Source: Prosopocoilus inquinatus | Lineage: Eukaryota > Arthropoda > Insecta > Coleoptera > Lucanidae | Assembly: GCA_036172665.1 (NCBI GenBank) | Contig: CM069880.1 | Location: forward strand, 7,008,501 to 7,072,500 | DNA length: 64,000 bases | Reading direction: 5' to 3' | Shown: positions 19,721-32,894 of the stretch, in pieces | Numbering within the stretch: position 1 is the stretch's first letter | Layout of the letters: each line of letters opens with the position of its first letter | Translations under genes and position numbers: made by a program | The notes under the pieces: generated by a model | Seen by the model: the letters and a program-made list of their open reading frames with translations, nothing else | Database searches by the model: none | What the model was told of the DNA's origin: nothing

Positions 19721-20443
19721 TTTGATTTAATTTTCGTGTGTTCAACCACATTTTGGTTTTGGTTGGATAAATTTCTCATACTTTTTAATATTCTTCAACG
19801 TGTGTTTGATCATCGTTTGTCTTTTCTTGTCGTTTGCATTGATCCTTCGTGTTTTACGTCACATTTTGTTGAGCACAAGTATCTTTTATTTTCCGTTTAA
19901 CTGTTTCATGAAAAATTATTTTCTTTATCAATAATTTTAGGTGGCCTCGTTTCTTAAGTGAAAGTTGTGTGAGGAATGACAAAGAGAAATTTCGTGACAG
20001 ATATATTATTGGGTTCGAAAGAAATTTAATTGAAAAATAATGATTTGGATTTTTTTTTAATTTTAGGGTTTTCTTTGAACACGGTAGAAGCTAGACAAGT
20101 ATATCGACTAACAAGGTTATACGTTTAGCTCCGTACGCGTTGTGCTACCTCTCTTGCACAATCCGTCTTACGTTCACCTGGTTATAACGAAGAAGCGTCG
20201 CACTGGATCACTTGTATCTTTCAAAGTGTTTTTGTATCTCATTATGTTCTGCATGAACATTTATTGGGGAGACATTATTTTTAATTTTGACTGTACATAC
20301 TCGAATTTAATGTTGTGAAATGTAGTCAATACAGAAAGGACTATTATTTAAACTGTTTACATAAATGATTAGGATAGTTCTTGCCTCCTTTCATGATACT
20401 ATGTACGAAGAATAAATAACTCGCTTTTAATAATAAGTGTAAC
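19721..20443. other. Non-coding DNA, no gene recognised
   Basis: T-rich to 20060, then AT-rich. No ORF with domain character and no bounded repeat. Confidence 0.4.
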
Positions 20444-20930
20444 GGGTGTCTCAATAAGGGCGGCGACTGGCGGTATTTAGCAAACCGTAATATCTACAGC
20501 TTCGGGAGAAAAAAGACTTTATAGTCAAAGTGACCAAGAAAAATTCAAAGAAAACATTTTTAAGTACCTCTACCTCTACATTTTAGCTCACTAAATCAAT
20601 CGATATATCTACAGATTGCGAATGTGTCAATTTAGGGCTGTAGTTGTGTAAAATATGCTTATTTTGAAGAGCTATATCGAAATCTGCCATAAAAATTGGT
20701 ATATTCCATTTAAAACAGTAGTAGTTAGTTTGGCAGATAACTCACTTATGGAACATGCTGTATATAGAAAAATAATTTGCTGATACAGAACTCGTTAAAG
20801 GCGATAACTTTTGTAGAAAACATTTTCTCTTATAATTAATAATTAAGGCGTTATTGAAGAAATCGATACCAATGACCCAAGCTGTATATTGGGCATCTCA
20901 ATAAGGGCGGCGACCGGCGATATACAGGCT
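20444..20930. mobile_element. Fragments of the TA/TIR family with embedded repeat
   Basis: The terminal sequence CGGGTGTCTCAATAAGGGCG at 20444 is followed by about 135 bp that match the left arm of 4707-7277. The sequence then switches to the 280-bp repeat shared with 4422-4704 (20579-20880). A second terminus-like CATCTCAATAAGGGCGGCGA follows at about 20894. It reads as nested or chimeric copies. Confidence 0.6.
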
Positions 20931-21344
20931 GTCCATTTTTCGAGTGCCACTATGGTGATCTCGCTTATCTTAAAAGTTACGAAGTTGGTTAAATTGGGGA
21001 AAAGTTGTGCATTTTCGTGCTGGATAATAATTTGAAAAGAAATTAAAAATATCTTCAATGGTTTTGAAAATATTGAAAAAGAACCAAAATATGAGATTTT
21101 AGTTTTTTCACGATAAACTAATCGTATCAGGCATTTCTAATCCAGACTTTATTCAGACACTTTTTTATGGAGAATTCGAATATGCAATAATTTTCAAGAT
21201 GACGGAGAAACTCCTGGCCACTTCATCTTTTCTTATGGACACTATTATGGATTTTAACATTTTGAGATTACGTTTTTTTTCCCTATTAATAACACCAAAA
21301 ATTCAATTTTTCATCTTTTGCGAAGGGAATGCCATATTCGAATT
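20931..21344. other. Non-coding DNA with a small inverted repeat
   Basis: AGAATTCGAATATGC at 21171-21185 is mirrored at 21331-21346. Apart from this no gene or bounded element is recognised. Confidence 0.4.
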
Positions 21345-21436
21345 CTGTTTCTCAAGCACTCTCTTGAAGAAGAAATTTATTTCTTAGCTATTTTGAAACT
21401 CTTCCCCGGACATTAAATTTATTATTACCACAGATT

Positions 21437-21450
21437 AACAGATGGCGCCA
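21437..21450 (+). promoter_or_regulatory. CTCF-like motif AACAGATGGCGCCA, first copy
   Basis: The Drosophila CTCF core is close to (C/T)AG(A/G)(T/G)GGCGC, which CAGATGGCGCC satisfies. A second site of identical core lies at 21721-21734, and the same core recurs in the element at 22968-24137. Binding is inference. Confidence 0.35.
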
Positions 21451-21720
21451 CTTATACTTCAAACTTCTTATGTTAAATAGCTGCTTCTGTTCAACATTAT
21501 TTATTCGAAATTCTATTTTTTTATGCTAAGCAAATTAAAACTGTTTAACTGCTTCTGATTATCTTATTTCTATAAATGTGACAAGAGTTGTCAAAATTTT
21601 AAGTTTTAAGAAAATATTTTTCAATTGTTTCTCACTCTCTCGAAGAAATTTAATTCTCAGCCATTTTGAAACTCTTTCCAGGAAATTAAACGGAATTAAA
21701 TAGAACTGCGACCACAGATT

Positions 21721-21734
21721 AACAGATGGCGCCA
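21721..21734 (+). promoter_or_regulatory. CTCF-like motif AACAGATGGCGCCA, second copy
   Basis: Second copy in the duplicated block, same orientation as the first. Confidence 0.35.
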
Positions 21735-21810
21735 CTTATATTTCAAACTTCTTATACTCCATAGCTATTTCCGTTCAAATATATTTATTCAAAATTATAT
21801 TTTTGTTTCG

Positions 21811-22959
21811 TTATAGTTTATAGTCGATTGTATTTGCTCGCTTTGCTCGTCTTTTTGATTATTTCTCTTCTTTCTGCGACTTTGAATTAAACAAATGAAA
21901 GAAATAACTGTTTTCCTTTCCCCACGCGATTTTTTGCATCTCTTTTTACATATTCTAAACGTCGAGTTTGTTATTCTTTGTAATCGATTGTTTTTTCTTC
22001 ATAATCGATCGTCTTCTGACAAGATCAGTTCTATGCAGACTTGTAATGTATTTGTACCTCGGAAAAACTTGAAAACCAATTTTCAAACAATCAATCAAAA
22101 AATCAATCAATCAATCAAAGAAAAAAGATCCTGAAACTTCTCCAATATAAGTTACTTAGTAAAATTTCAAATAAGTAAGTTAGCTATTGTTGCGGCTTCC
22201 CATGAACTCCTAGTAAATTTTTATTAATGTGGATGCGGCTTAAGATACAACTTATTTGCTCCTGGATAGAATCACTGAATATTAATTTTAGAAGAAAGGT
22301 ACATAGGTATTTTAATTTTACGACGTCCTCATAGCTTCACTCCTTGCAATAAATTATATAAAAAAAGATTCTCTTGTCGATATAATATTATGTTCTGGCG
22401 ATATTAAAAACTTTTTAATAATTAAAAGTCGTTTTCTGTAGTTGTGATTCACGGAACAAAACTGCCAGAAGAAGCAGGCCCTGCTTACGCAATTTTGTTT
22501 ATTTGTTCAGAGGTACATGCGCTTCTTCAGTGCACAGGCAATTCGGTAAACGAATAGAAGTGATTGTACTTACAAATATGAGTAATTTCTTTTTCTGTTT
22601 GTCTATAATAAATGTCTATAATAAAATTGGCTTTATTGTAAATCAAAACAGTGTCAGTGATTATAACTGCATTAGTGCCGCGTAGAGGTAAGTGAATTTT
22701 GAAATCCGTTAAGTTTTTCTATGTGCGAATTACAATGCAGGAAAAAATTGTGATTTCGTTAGCGACATTCGTTTTCAAACTTATTTTGTCCTGGAATATG
22801 TATGCGATTGTACATGAAATCGCAGAAATCTACAATCGCAATTTAATAAAAATCTCCTGGATTTCGTTTAGACATTTTTCGTCAGCTACGTTCTCAGCCG
22901 GTCATATGGTAGGGGCTCATACTTAAAATTTATTTATTTATATCAGATTTTACTTATTT
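21811..22959. other. Non-coding DNA, no gene recognised
   Basis: AT-rich. A short (AATC)n run lies near 22090-22122. ORFs of 60-79 codons have no recognisable domain. Confidence 0.4.
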
Positions 22960-22967
22960 GTATCAAG

Positions 22968-24137
22968 CAGTGGCGTAGCTCTAGGGGTTACAGGGATGGC
23001 AAAGCAACCCGGCGCCAGGACGCCATAGGCGTAATATTAATTATAATTATAGACGGTTTCATATTTTCTTGATTTCTAAAAAAAATCACAGACGCGGAAA
23101 AGTGAAATGTCCAGAAAAGAAAGAAAAAGAAAAATAAAATAAAATAAAATTACCGAATCGTCTTTATACTAAAACTGGGAGAATTAAAATTAAAATTCAA
23201 AGCAAGTGAAAAAGAAGTTGAAGAATAGCTACGTTTCAAGCGTTAATTTCCAACGTGGCGCCATCTGGTAACCGGTGCCTTACGTTTGTAACTCGTCGGG
23301 AAAGGATTAAAAAAAAACTGAAAACGCTAGGTTTACGAACGTTAAAAAACAATGTTCCCAAAACGACTTTTAATAAATTAATAAAATTTAAACGCATTTG
23401 CGAAAGAATTTATTGCCATTTGTGGCGCCATCTGTTATCCTAGATCGTAATTTTGTTCTCTTTATTTGTGGGGGAAGCAATTATTGAAAAACGCTAAGAA
23501 AAATTCTAGAAATGACCTTACGAAAAAAAAATACTTTCGAATAAATACAGTTGATCACAAATTGGAAGTTTCTAATAGTTGTTAATCTGTATACAGTCGT
23601 AATTAAATTTTGTTTCGTTTAATTTTTAACAGTTTTTCAAAACAAGTGAAAACAAATTTCTTCTTCGAGAAGACACAGTTGAAGCGTTACTTCCGCTAGT
23701 TATCAGGAGCTTTTCTAATAACAATAAACATATATGGCGCCATCTGTAATCACGAGTGGTAACTTTGTCTCTTTCATTTGCGCTGAAACAATTTTAAAGA
23801 AGCAACTGAAAACTTCGAATAAATAAGATTTAAACGCAAAGCGAAAGAATTTATTAGCACTTGTGGCGCCATCTGTTAGCATGGGTCCTAACTCAAAATA
23901 TTCAAGAAATAACGTTACGAAAAACAATTTCGAATAAAGTTGAATGGACGGAGATATTAGAATGCAAGACGCAATAGCTGAAAATGAATTTCTTCAAGAA
24001 AGAAGTGTTCGAGGAACAATTGAAGCGTACCCCGCTAGTTTCCAGGAACATTTCTAACCTAAAATGATTGACAACCACTGTCACTTTTCAGAAATAGGAT
24101 AATTCAGAAGGCGGCTTGGCCTCTAGCTACGCCACTG
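22968..24137. mobile_element. Non-autonomous hAT-like element, 1170 bp
   Basis: Terminal inverted repeats CAGTGGCGTAGCTCTAG and, reverse-complemented from the right, CAGTGGCGTAGCTAGAG. They are flanked by a perfect 8-bp target duplication GTATCAAG (22960-22967 and 24138-24145). The CAGTGGCG terminus and 8-bp duplication are typical of hAT elements. No transposase is encoded. The interior holds four copies of GGCGCCATCTG at 23257, 23424, 23736 and 23875 in one orientation, some with flanking similarity (GCGAAAGAATTTATT, ATTTGTG). It is therefore partly built of internal direct repeats. Confidence 0.85.
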
Positions 24138-24145
24138 GTATCAAG

Positions 24146-25074
24146 AATTGTGCTAAACTCAGACTGCCTTTTCTGTTTAAAAGTTCTACTAATTCATGTT
24201 TTAATTATGTATTTTTGGTTTAATATAAGGTGGCCACAGTTACTCCGATTTTAGCGGGACAGTGCGTTTTGGAGAGAATATACTTTAATGCCAGTTTTCA
24301 CATTTGTGTTGTAGATTGAGATACAAAATATAAAAAAAGTATTAACTGATTAATTATTCGGCTAGTCACACTCCATAAATAAAGTTCTTTATTTGTTTAT
24401 TTACAGGCTAAGTTTCAGTTTTGGGTAGTTAGGGTTAACAATATATCAAATTTTATTTGTTTTGTTACTTCATCGTTACTATGTCCTGGAGTGAAGTTCC
24501 ACACGCTTCTGAATTTTTGAAATATATTATTTCAGTTTGTTTTGCAACGTTTTAATGTTTAACAACCTTGCCCTAATTTCTGTACAAAAATGTCGTCCCC
24601 TTCTCTCCCTCTCCCAAAAGTAGTTTGTTTTTTGGTATTGTGTTTTACTGTTTGCTAATAATATTTCTTAATGTGAAATGACATTGTGGAGTGAATGAGT
24701 ACGTAAGCAAGTAACTTTATATCTTGAAAGATCTTACTCCATCGAGGATCATAGATGAAGTTAAGTTTTAAATCTTATTTTATTTTTATTTTTCTGTGTT
24801 TTAAAACTTATCTATGGTGCTACTATAACGTCAAGTACGATCTCAGCCGTTTAGAAGTTCTACTAATTAACGTATTAATAATTTGTTTTTGGATTAATAT
24901 GGCTTTAAATTTTTCACTGCTTTCTTCGAGCTAGTGGACATTTTCAGTTTGTAATAACATTTCTTTTTTTTAATCAGAAAATAATAAGATAAATAAAATT
25001 TCCTTTTAAACGAGCTGAAGTTCGTTTATATCTGATAAAGACTACACAAGTTATAGATGTTTTTAAAGTAAATA
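24146..25074. other. Non-coding DNA with a weak direct repeat
   Basis: GTTCTACTAATT plus about 40 similar bases occurs at about 24182 and 24856. No gene recognised. Confidence 0.4.
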
Positions 25075-25327
25075 ATTCAATTGTTTCTTCTACCCTTACT
25101 AATGTTGTTATGAAGTCTAAAATCAAAGTTGTGCCGAATTAATTCAGCTTTCCAATGACGCTATTAAAGCTGTAGCTTATTCTGAGACTTTTGTTAGTAA
25201 AATTAATTTTTATTGTTGAGCCTATTGTTTGTACGCCCTTGCGATCAACTCAGATAATTAAAAATATCTCTTGGTCACTTTGACAATAATCTTTATTCTT
25301 CCGAAGCTGTAGGTATTATACACCCGG
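25075..25327. mobile_element. Partial copy of the TA/TIR family, right arm
   Basis: About 250 bp match the right arm of 4707-7277 (CTAAAATCAAAGTTGTG, GAATTAATTCAGCTTT, TTTATTGTTGAGCCT, CTTCCGAAGCTGTAGGT). The copy runs close to the CACCCGG terminus. The left arm is missing. Confidence 0.65.
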
Positions 25328-25690
25328 TGTATACATTAAGAGTAAAGAGGAGTGCATTGAAAAGGGTTTAGCAGGAAACCATAAACCAAAAAGTTAGCTA
25401 AGAGTTTAACATAATTATAGTTCATTTCGGTGTTAATATTAAAATTTTCAATTACCCTTCTAAAGTTTGTTATACCCCCTAAATTGGATCTGGAATCGCT
25501 CGTAGGTATATTAACTCTTGTAATACGATTTTATGTTATTAGTTAGCCATTCCTGCACAAGTCATTCTAGGAAATAATTTTTATTTAACGAAATTATCCG
25601 CCAAAGCAAGCAAAAAGCAACAGCTAACTCAATAATTATTTCTATAACAATTGTACGGTTCAGTGGCGTACGCAAAAAAGTAGTACTCAC
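25328..25690. other. Intronic sequence downstream of the plexin PSI exon
   Basis: The minus strand begins GTGAGTACT at 25690, a good splice donor. The rest is AT-rich with no further exon recognised. Confidence 0.55.
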
Positions 25691-25791
25691 TTATTTTCAA
25701 GGGAACACCATCCACAGTACGGATCTTTGGCATTTAAACATTCCCAACAGGACTTATACACGCTACACTCCTGCACCTTCACTTTTGACAC
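25691..25791 (-). CDS. Plexin exon: first PSI (cysteine-rich) domain
   Basis: Plexins are single-pass semaphorin receptors that steer axons; the PSI domain links the ligand-binding sema propeller to the stalk. This 101-bp exon lies between a pyrimidine-tract acceptor (TTTTTTTCAG, minus strand) and the donor GTGAGT. It encodes 33 residues plus two bases. Cysteines fall at 9, 15, 18, 26 and 29 (C-X5-C-X2-C-X7-C-X2-C), with the hallmark DPYCGWCSLEN at 23-33. It starts in phase 0, matching the phase-0 end of the exon at 32895-33023, whose last residues MTERK lead naturally into VSKVKVQECS. It ends in phase 2, so the next exon must begin with one base. The DPYCGWCSLE wording is closer to plexin B than A in my recollection, so no symbol is given. 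Semaphorins also have PSI domains, but the upstream exon supports plexin. Confidence 0.85.
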
Positions 25792-27142
25792 CTGAAAAAA
25801 ATTAAATGTATTATTATTAGTATATCGAGTAATAAATTACGAATTAATGAATTTAATTTACATCTACATCAATTTCAAATTAGAAATTACACATTTCATT
25901 TCCTACATCTCCACAAACGTAACAGCAAGAAAAAAAAGAAGCCAACATCTAACGGTAACTTAATTTGTTACATCTATCATCTGAGTGTTCCCAGGTGAAG
26001 AACACATAAACAAAATTTCGCGCATACCGATTACCGATTACATAAAATTTACAAGTTTCATATTAAGCAAAAACACACATCCACATGTATATAAAGTTAA
26101 TATATTTAAAAGTCGACGCAACAATATTTTATGTTATTTATCCGTCTGTTTCTTATTAACGTAAGATAAAATCGAGAAAGTGTAAGACACTACGCGTTTA
26201 TTTCAACTAACAAACAAAACAACCCATCTGTTTAACGTGACGCAAATAATATAAATTGCTGTTACCAACGAAAAGCAGCATAAATAATTATGAAGTTTGT
26301 GCAAGTTCCTCCAGTAATTTAGAACTCATTTATAATTAAATGAGTTCAGAAGTCCAAGCTGAAGTAGTGAAACGAGGTGAAATAACAAATGGAATTTATT
26401 TATTTATTGATTTTTATCTCGTGTTTAATTGATTTTGTCTTCGAATAATAAATTGAATTTGAGTGACACGCAGAGAAAAAAAAAATAAGATTAAAACGTC
26501 GTATAGATTTCATATCCCTCCCGAAATGATTTTATTTTCGACGTAAACCGCCATCGATATCATTCAATCCGATTTCTAAAAGAAAATTTTGCCCTTAGGC
26601 AATAATACTCCCGAAATACAGGGAATTATATTACTATAATTTAACGTCTCGGCCCAAATTTTTAATAAAAAACGTGTCCGTAATTTTAAACACGTTACCT
26701 GTTTTTGTATTTCCTTCACATACACGTTCCTTTTTCTATATTCTCAATCAATAAAATATAAAGATTAAGTATTATATTCTTCTTAGACATATTTTTCATA
26801 ATACAATACGAATTCTTTGTTTTGAAATCAAGCAAGCAAAACCTAAATTGAAAATTACAGAAAAAAAAAGTGCCAGACAAGGGTAGAATAAATTTATTAA
26901 TTGCTACTACATTTGTTATTATTATTTATGCTTGTAATTGCAGATGTCATAATGCTTGACGCTATCTGATGGTTTCTAAGTACCCACGCTCGCTTAAGAC
27001 ATTAATCGAAGTAATTATTTAATGATACATTATTGTCGGCATTCCATTCCAACAAAACGTTTTATAAAATAAATTTATTATTATGTCGGAAGAACTAAAT
27101 TATAATTCAATGAAGCTTCCAACTACCAACTAATTAGCCTGG

Positions 27143-27254
27143 TTTTCTTCCACGTTTGCTAGTCGCCAACGACTGCCATCGAGTATCAACAACCAATTAA
27201 ACAACTCTGATTGGTTGTTGATACTCGCTGACGACTAGTGAACGTGGAGGAAAA
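27143..27254. repeat. Long imperfect hairpin
   Basis: The inner arms GAGTATCAACAACCAAT (27181-27197) and its exact complement (27210-27226) enclose 12 bases. Outer arms TTTTCTTCCACGTT..CTAGTCG pair with 27231-27254, with an 11-base bulge on the left. This is a small foldback MITE or, less likely, a structured intronic RNA. Confidence 0.65.
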
Positions 27255-28697
27255 TCATGCTCTTAGAATCACGTTCTGTATAAAAATAGGAGCGCATTTG
27301 AGAAAAACCGTTTGAAATAGTAAGGTCCAGACTTCTTAGGGAATGTGAAATATTTGGAGCTCGTGATATGAGTCGACTAGAGGAGAGAGAAAACGGGTTG
27401 TGCTTTCCGAATAAAAATTTATCGATGTTCGTTCGTTTAGTAAACGTATCCCTTCCTTTTTTTTAAACATGGAAATAGCAAAAAAAAGTATTACCATCGA
27501 CATTGTTTTCAAAATGTATGCAGCCGTAATTTAATGCGTGAACAGGTGCAACTCTCTCTCTTGTAATTTTTTTTGTAACTCTTCAATCAAATTCGTTGAT
27601 GTATATCATGCAATATTAAGTTTCACCGTTCACTGAACCAAAATAACGGAGAGAAAGTTTTGAAGCCATTAACGAGTGGATAATGAATTGCCTTATAAAA
27701 TAGCTTGGTACCGAGAGAAAATAATTGAAAATGCAAACGTGCAAGCGCACTCCTCACAATAACCTGGAAATCGGTGCGTTTCAAAACACACCTTCCACAA
27801 GAAGTAAAAGCGGTTTTAATATTTATAGGATTTTAAAGCAATTTATTACTGTACCACTACGCCGTTTTTAATTAATAATTCTGCGCGATTCAACTAATTC
27901 TGATTCAAATCAAAGCTGAATAGATTTTATATTAATGTCGCAGAATACCCTATTTAATGACTTCTACATTCAGTATAATATACTAGAGAGAAATAATGAT
28001 ATAGTACAGTAAATGACGATGATGATTTATTGAAACTAAACAGAGTGAAAACATATACTAATGTAACTGCTAAGTTAACAGTATTTAACATTTTTAGCTC
28101 CTCTAGATGGTTACAATAGTTTAGAAGTAACAAAACATATGTATGGTTGAGTGACAAATGCTTTTATTCTCTCAATTAATTTTATAACTTATAATTTTCT
28201 TTATATTATTTACAATGTTACGTGATATACTTATGTGTTTAATCTTATATTTTTGTTTTTATTTGCAATTCAATTTACTATTTTGACGTGTTCTGTATCA
28301 CAGCTGTGATGTAAATGAACAAATAAACACAATACAATACGTAGCAATTGCTAATTTTCAAGCAAAAATTTGTTTTCCTTAAAAGGCGCCATTGGTACTT
28401 TTTAAACAATCATGTTTAAAGTCATTTTATGCGTAGTTATATTAAAGTAACTAAACAGGCTGAAGAAAAACTTCTGCAGTCGAAGAAACTGGGTGTTAGA
28501 AACCTTTTGAACATGAGTGTATTGAAACAAAAATTAATTACAATTATACTTTGTAAAATATTGATAATTCTGTTAAATAATAATTTGTAAAAGAAGCAAC
28601 TAAAATTAAAATAAAATTTCTGTTTTTCCTGTGCTAATTGTTAGAAATAAACAGAAAAATCTTGAAAATAATTGTAATAGTTCTAAATAGTCTAATA

Positions 28698-29047
28698 ATG
28701 GATACCGGTTTTCGGTAATACCGAAATTTCGATTTCGGTATTAACAAAATTAATTATTATTAATAAATCATCAGATTCATTAAGTAATTAATTAAAATTT
28801 TTAAATAAACCTTATCACACTACAAACGTGGTAAAGTGTTATAACTAGGGCATTTGTAATACCGAAAAACTGGAATACTGAATACTTTTTTATCGACCAG
28901 AAATTTGAAATTCCGATTTCGGTATTAACAAAATTAATTACTCAATAAATTAGATGATTTATGAATTATTAATTAATTAAAATTTCTAAACGATAAAAAA
29001 GTGTTCGGTATTTGGGATTTTCGTTATTACGAAAAACCGGTATCCAT
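28698..29047. mobile_element. Small TIR element, ATGGATACCGGTTTT termini
   Basis: ATGGATACCGGTTTTCGGTAATA at the left is mirrored at 29025-29047. Inside, CGATTTCGGTATTAACAAAATTAATTA-like sequence occurs twice in direct orientation (about 28730 and 28915). 350 bp, non-coding, no convincing target duplication. Confidence 0.55.
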
Positions 29048-32000
29048 GGCTTAGTTACACACGTTGTGGTGTGATAAGTAGGCTTTGCATTTGTAAATGT
29101 GCATATGTAAATGCATATTTTGAACATTTTTATAAATAAATGCATATTTTAATTCTTTAAGACGTTAACGCATAATTCGCTGCATTTTTTGTTTTAATTA
29201 CAAATTTGTCGTTATTTCTTGTTGCTAAGTGCAAACTGACACTTTATTAAAGCTCAACTAATCACAAAGTGAACTCAACCCAAGTTATCCCAACCAAACT
29301 ACAGTCAAACATGTGCAACAAATTAAAATGCAAAAAATATACCAATATACCTAAATCTCAAAAGAAAAAATCAAAATTCAGTTGGAATTAAGTGCAGACA
29401 ATCTGAAAAATCAGTACATATTTTAAAATCAGAATACTTGGAAATAATAAAAGGACTGCAGCTTAAGGCGCGCCCTCAGGCGCCCAGGTGTTTGGCCTTA
29501 TACCGTGCGAAAGTTTATAGCAAATGGCAACTCTACTGCTGCCTAGTAAGCTATAATGCACAAAGCGGCCAATGCGGACACATTCGCGTGTCGTCGCAAA
29601 TTTTGAAATGCAGTCGAAATAAGAAGATTGTCAGGCTATGGGCACAGTTTTTACAATGGGTGTCGGTACCTTTGATGTTCGTGTCTTCAATCTAACCACT
29701 GCACATTCTTCCACGAGTTTATTCTTAAATGGCAGGTGCGAACAATTGAAATTAAAATTTAACTTTTGCAGCACGCAACAATCTCCGCTACGAGAAACAA
29801 AAATATTCTAGCCGACAATAGGTACAAATTTACTTTTGGGAATTTGATATTGTAGTTAAATTTAATTTATTTCTATAATGACTTGACTAAATAATTTCGA
29901 ATTAAAAAAGATGTTTTTAACAGAAAAGTAAATATGTGTTAATACAAAAAAATACAGTAAAGTCAGTATATATGGAATTCCCATTCTTTGGGCCGTCATA
30001 AATTCTGAACTAAGATACTAAATACTCAGATATTTTAATTTAAAAATACTTTATGTTGTTTTCCAGCGGTTGCATATAATAAATTTAAGAAATACATAAT
30101 TTTTTGGGAAAATTCTGTAACAAATTAAAAAAACTGCATTTTCATGATATGATTTAAAATTGGGGGTAAATAAGGGAAAATATGCAACACTTGTTGAATT
30201 AATAAGGTGAAATATCAACTGTTGTACTAATCTACACTATAACAAACTAACTTTGGTGTAAAAACACTTTTACTTTAAAAAATATGCCAAAATATATTTT
30301 TTTGGTACCGCGCGAAAACTTCCAAAACGATAAATTCACAAAATCATGTACTGTAAAGTTATGCAATCTTACCGGCTGAGAACCTCTATGTAGTGACCTA
30401 CAACACCGAAACTCATGTTAATGCCAGAGTCGTTTAACAGATGGCGTTTCTTATTTAAAAAATACCGTATTCCATATTAGCCGGTTTATTCCATATATGC
30501 CGACTTTACTCTAGGTACTATTTATTCTATAGAAGTTAATTTTTAGTGCATATTTAAGTGCACATTCTTGATGATTTTGGTGCATATTTGCCTGCATATT
30601 TTTTAATGTATAATTATCCTAAGCTTAGTGTAAGTTTTATTTCAACAGTAAAGTAACTATGTTAATTGAAATAAATAAGTATAAAAAATTAAATACTTAT
30701 CGATGTTAGTGATTGTTAACGAAATGAGTAAATTATAAAGAAGTATGTTCCGTTAAGAGATGCAAAATGTAAAAATTATTGTTGTTAGGTAAATTCAGGG
30801 TGAAAGAGTTGAAGTTGGTGTTTGGTAATTTTTGCACGTTAAAATGAAATTATAAAGGTAGAAATATAATGCTTCCTGTCTGTGCTTGTTTTATGCGTTT
30901 CTGGAAATAAAACGATTCCAATTTCGAGTAATGTTGGTTTATGTTGTTATAAAGGACTAGAATTTAAATTTTTAAATCATTACATATGCATGCGATTTCA
31001 GCGTAACACGTTTTGCATATTATTAGGAGGAAATAATTTACATAGAGGGAATTGTTTGCGTATGTTCATGACTGTTTGATATTTTAGGAAATTTAAAATT
31101 CCGAAATGTGTCCGGAACACAACAGAAGGCAGAAGCCACTGGGTGACGGAAGTGCATGCATATCAAATGAGCACGTATTTTCCGCCCGCTCATTTACTCG
31201 AATTAAGAATACTCTCACGTCAGGAAGGAGAAAAAAAAGAAAGAAAAAAAAAACGTGGCATTAATTGCTGATTTCCGAGTGCAGGGGGAATTGATTTTTT
31301 AAGGGGGAGGGGTATGTAAACATATTTTTTAAGGGGGAGAGGTATGTAAATACGAGGTCTGGGGTTGCGGTAAACGGAAATGGTTATTCAATCGTATGAG
31401 CGTTTTCAGTTCGAAAACTGTTCTTTGCGAGTTTACTCAAGTGAAATTTCCTACGGTAATTTAATAATGGCGCGAATACATCGGGAGTAGTTGTTAGGTT
31501 TTAAACGGTCGAATATTCGGGTTCATATAACCGAAAACGGCGATCGGGACTAACGAGATGAGCGCTGTATATACGATGTGGTGGCATTAGAGCGCGAACA
31601 TGTAATTGCGATTAATGCCGCCCGCGTTGTTTCAGCAGATCAGAGCGAAACTGGATCAACACATTTCAATCGTTTCGCTGATTAGCGTAAACCGGCTGAA
31701 TGTTGAATGTGCGAAATAGAAGGTTCTGTGAGTAAGGTGGGCGGTAGAGAGGCATATCGGTCAGGTTTTGGTCAGTATAGGGTTTGTGGGTGAAGATTGT
31801 ATAAACAGTGAAATAGCGGCGTCGGTGGTGCGGGAGCGGTTCACAGCTGCGACTGAATATAAGATAACAGCTAAACGACCACGGTGGCGGGCACGCACGT
31901 CCAGCTCACGCCAAGGCGAGGCACGCACGATGTGGGCCGCGGCGTCCCGACGCGCCTGCGTCCTTTTAAGAGGGGAACAAACTTTTCATTGATCATGTTC

Positions 32001-32894
32001 TCCTTTCTCACTAAGCCAAGTTTATTGAGTTGTCTATAGCCTCAGTAGGTACAGATTCGCCCAGTTTTGTACTCAACTTTGGCCCAAACATTTGCATTGC
32101 CACCCCCCACTTCGTCATCCCGTTTATTATTGTCACATCACATCAGTCAAACCCTAAGCAGAAGTCTTCCGATTGCGTCGGCAAACACGTATGGAAATCG
32201 GAACACTCGAAAAGTAAACAGTCTCGAGAGCAGTAAATTCGCATCTCAAACAATCACGTACCAAACGAAGTAAATAGCTGAATCACGCCCAACACTTTAT
32301 AACAACGGGCGTCTCTTAAAATATATTAAGCGAAGTGGGATGTGAGGAGGGTACATACGAACAGGGAGAAATGATCGGGAGTCGACGAGATTACGAGGAA
32401 AGTCCACGAACCCCGTGGGACACACCGGTGAACGCACCCACTGCACATTTTTATCAATATAAACACGTTTACACAGATGGCATTTGCTAACATCACTAAA
32501 CGTAATCGCGGAATGCGGATACTTGATCGCACCTGGAAACACATAATATTGAAATGAAAGAGCATCGCCTCAGTCAAGATGAGGTAATGTCATCTACCAG
32601 GTCGATATACCCGACCGGTCTAATTCGATACAGCAAAGCCCAGGATGGTCTCTAGAGCCATTGACCGCCACAATATTCGTCGATCTCATCTCTGCAAACC
32701 TTTTCCCGGAGATAAGGTGTCTCATTCGCTTAAACTTTTTTCTAAATATCCGAGTCCGTCGGCTTTCGCGGATAAAGGGAACTGGGTCGAGGTGTTTGTT
32801 GTGTTTGTTTCAATTAAAGAGCGGGAGTTGCAAGTGCAACAGAACGTGTGCGAGGATGCGTGACCAAAACCAAGATAACAGCAATATTACCTAC

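Larger units (their letters stand above)
21345..21810. repeat. Direct duplication, period about 285-290 bp
   Basis: The block from the CACTCTCT..GAAGAAAT region to TTATTCRAAATT appears twice (about 21352-21525 and 21638-21805). Both include TTTTGAAACTCTT and CCACAGATTAACAGATGGCG. Each copy carries one CTCF-like motif. Confidence 0.65.
25792..32894 (-). other. Plexin intron, 7.1 kb
   Basis: Bounded on the minus strand by donor AAG|GTAGGT at its right end and the acceptor at 25792. It contains a hairpin (27143-27254), a small TIR element (28698-29047), A/T-rich DNA, and from about 31130 a CpG-richer stretch (31480-32000) without coding character. TGCATATTT-type words recur near 29090-29160 and 30540-30600. 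A CTCF-core variant (AACAGATGGCG) is at about 30437-30447. No further exon was recognised. Confidence 0.7.

Noticed and set aside
28455..28500. CTGAAGA followed by GAAGAAAC as another hammerhead
   Set aside because: No stem II pairing and no GAAA-stem III-NUH arrangement.
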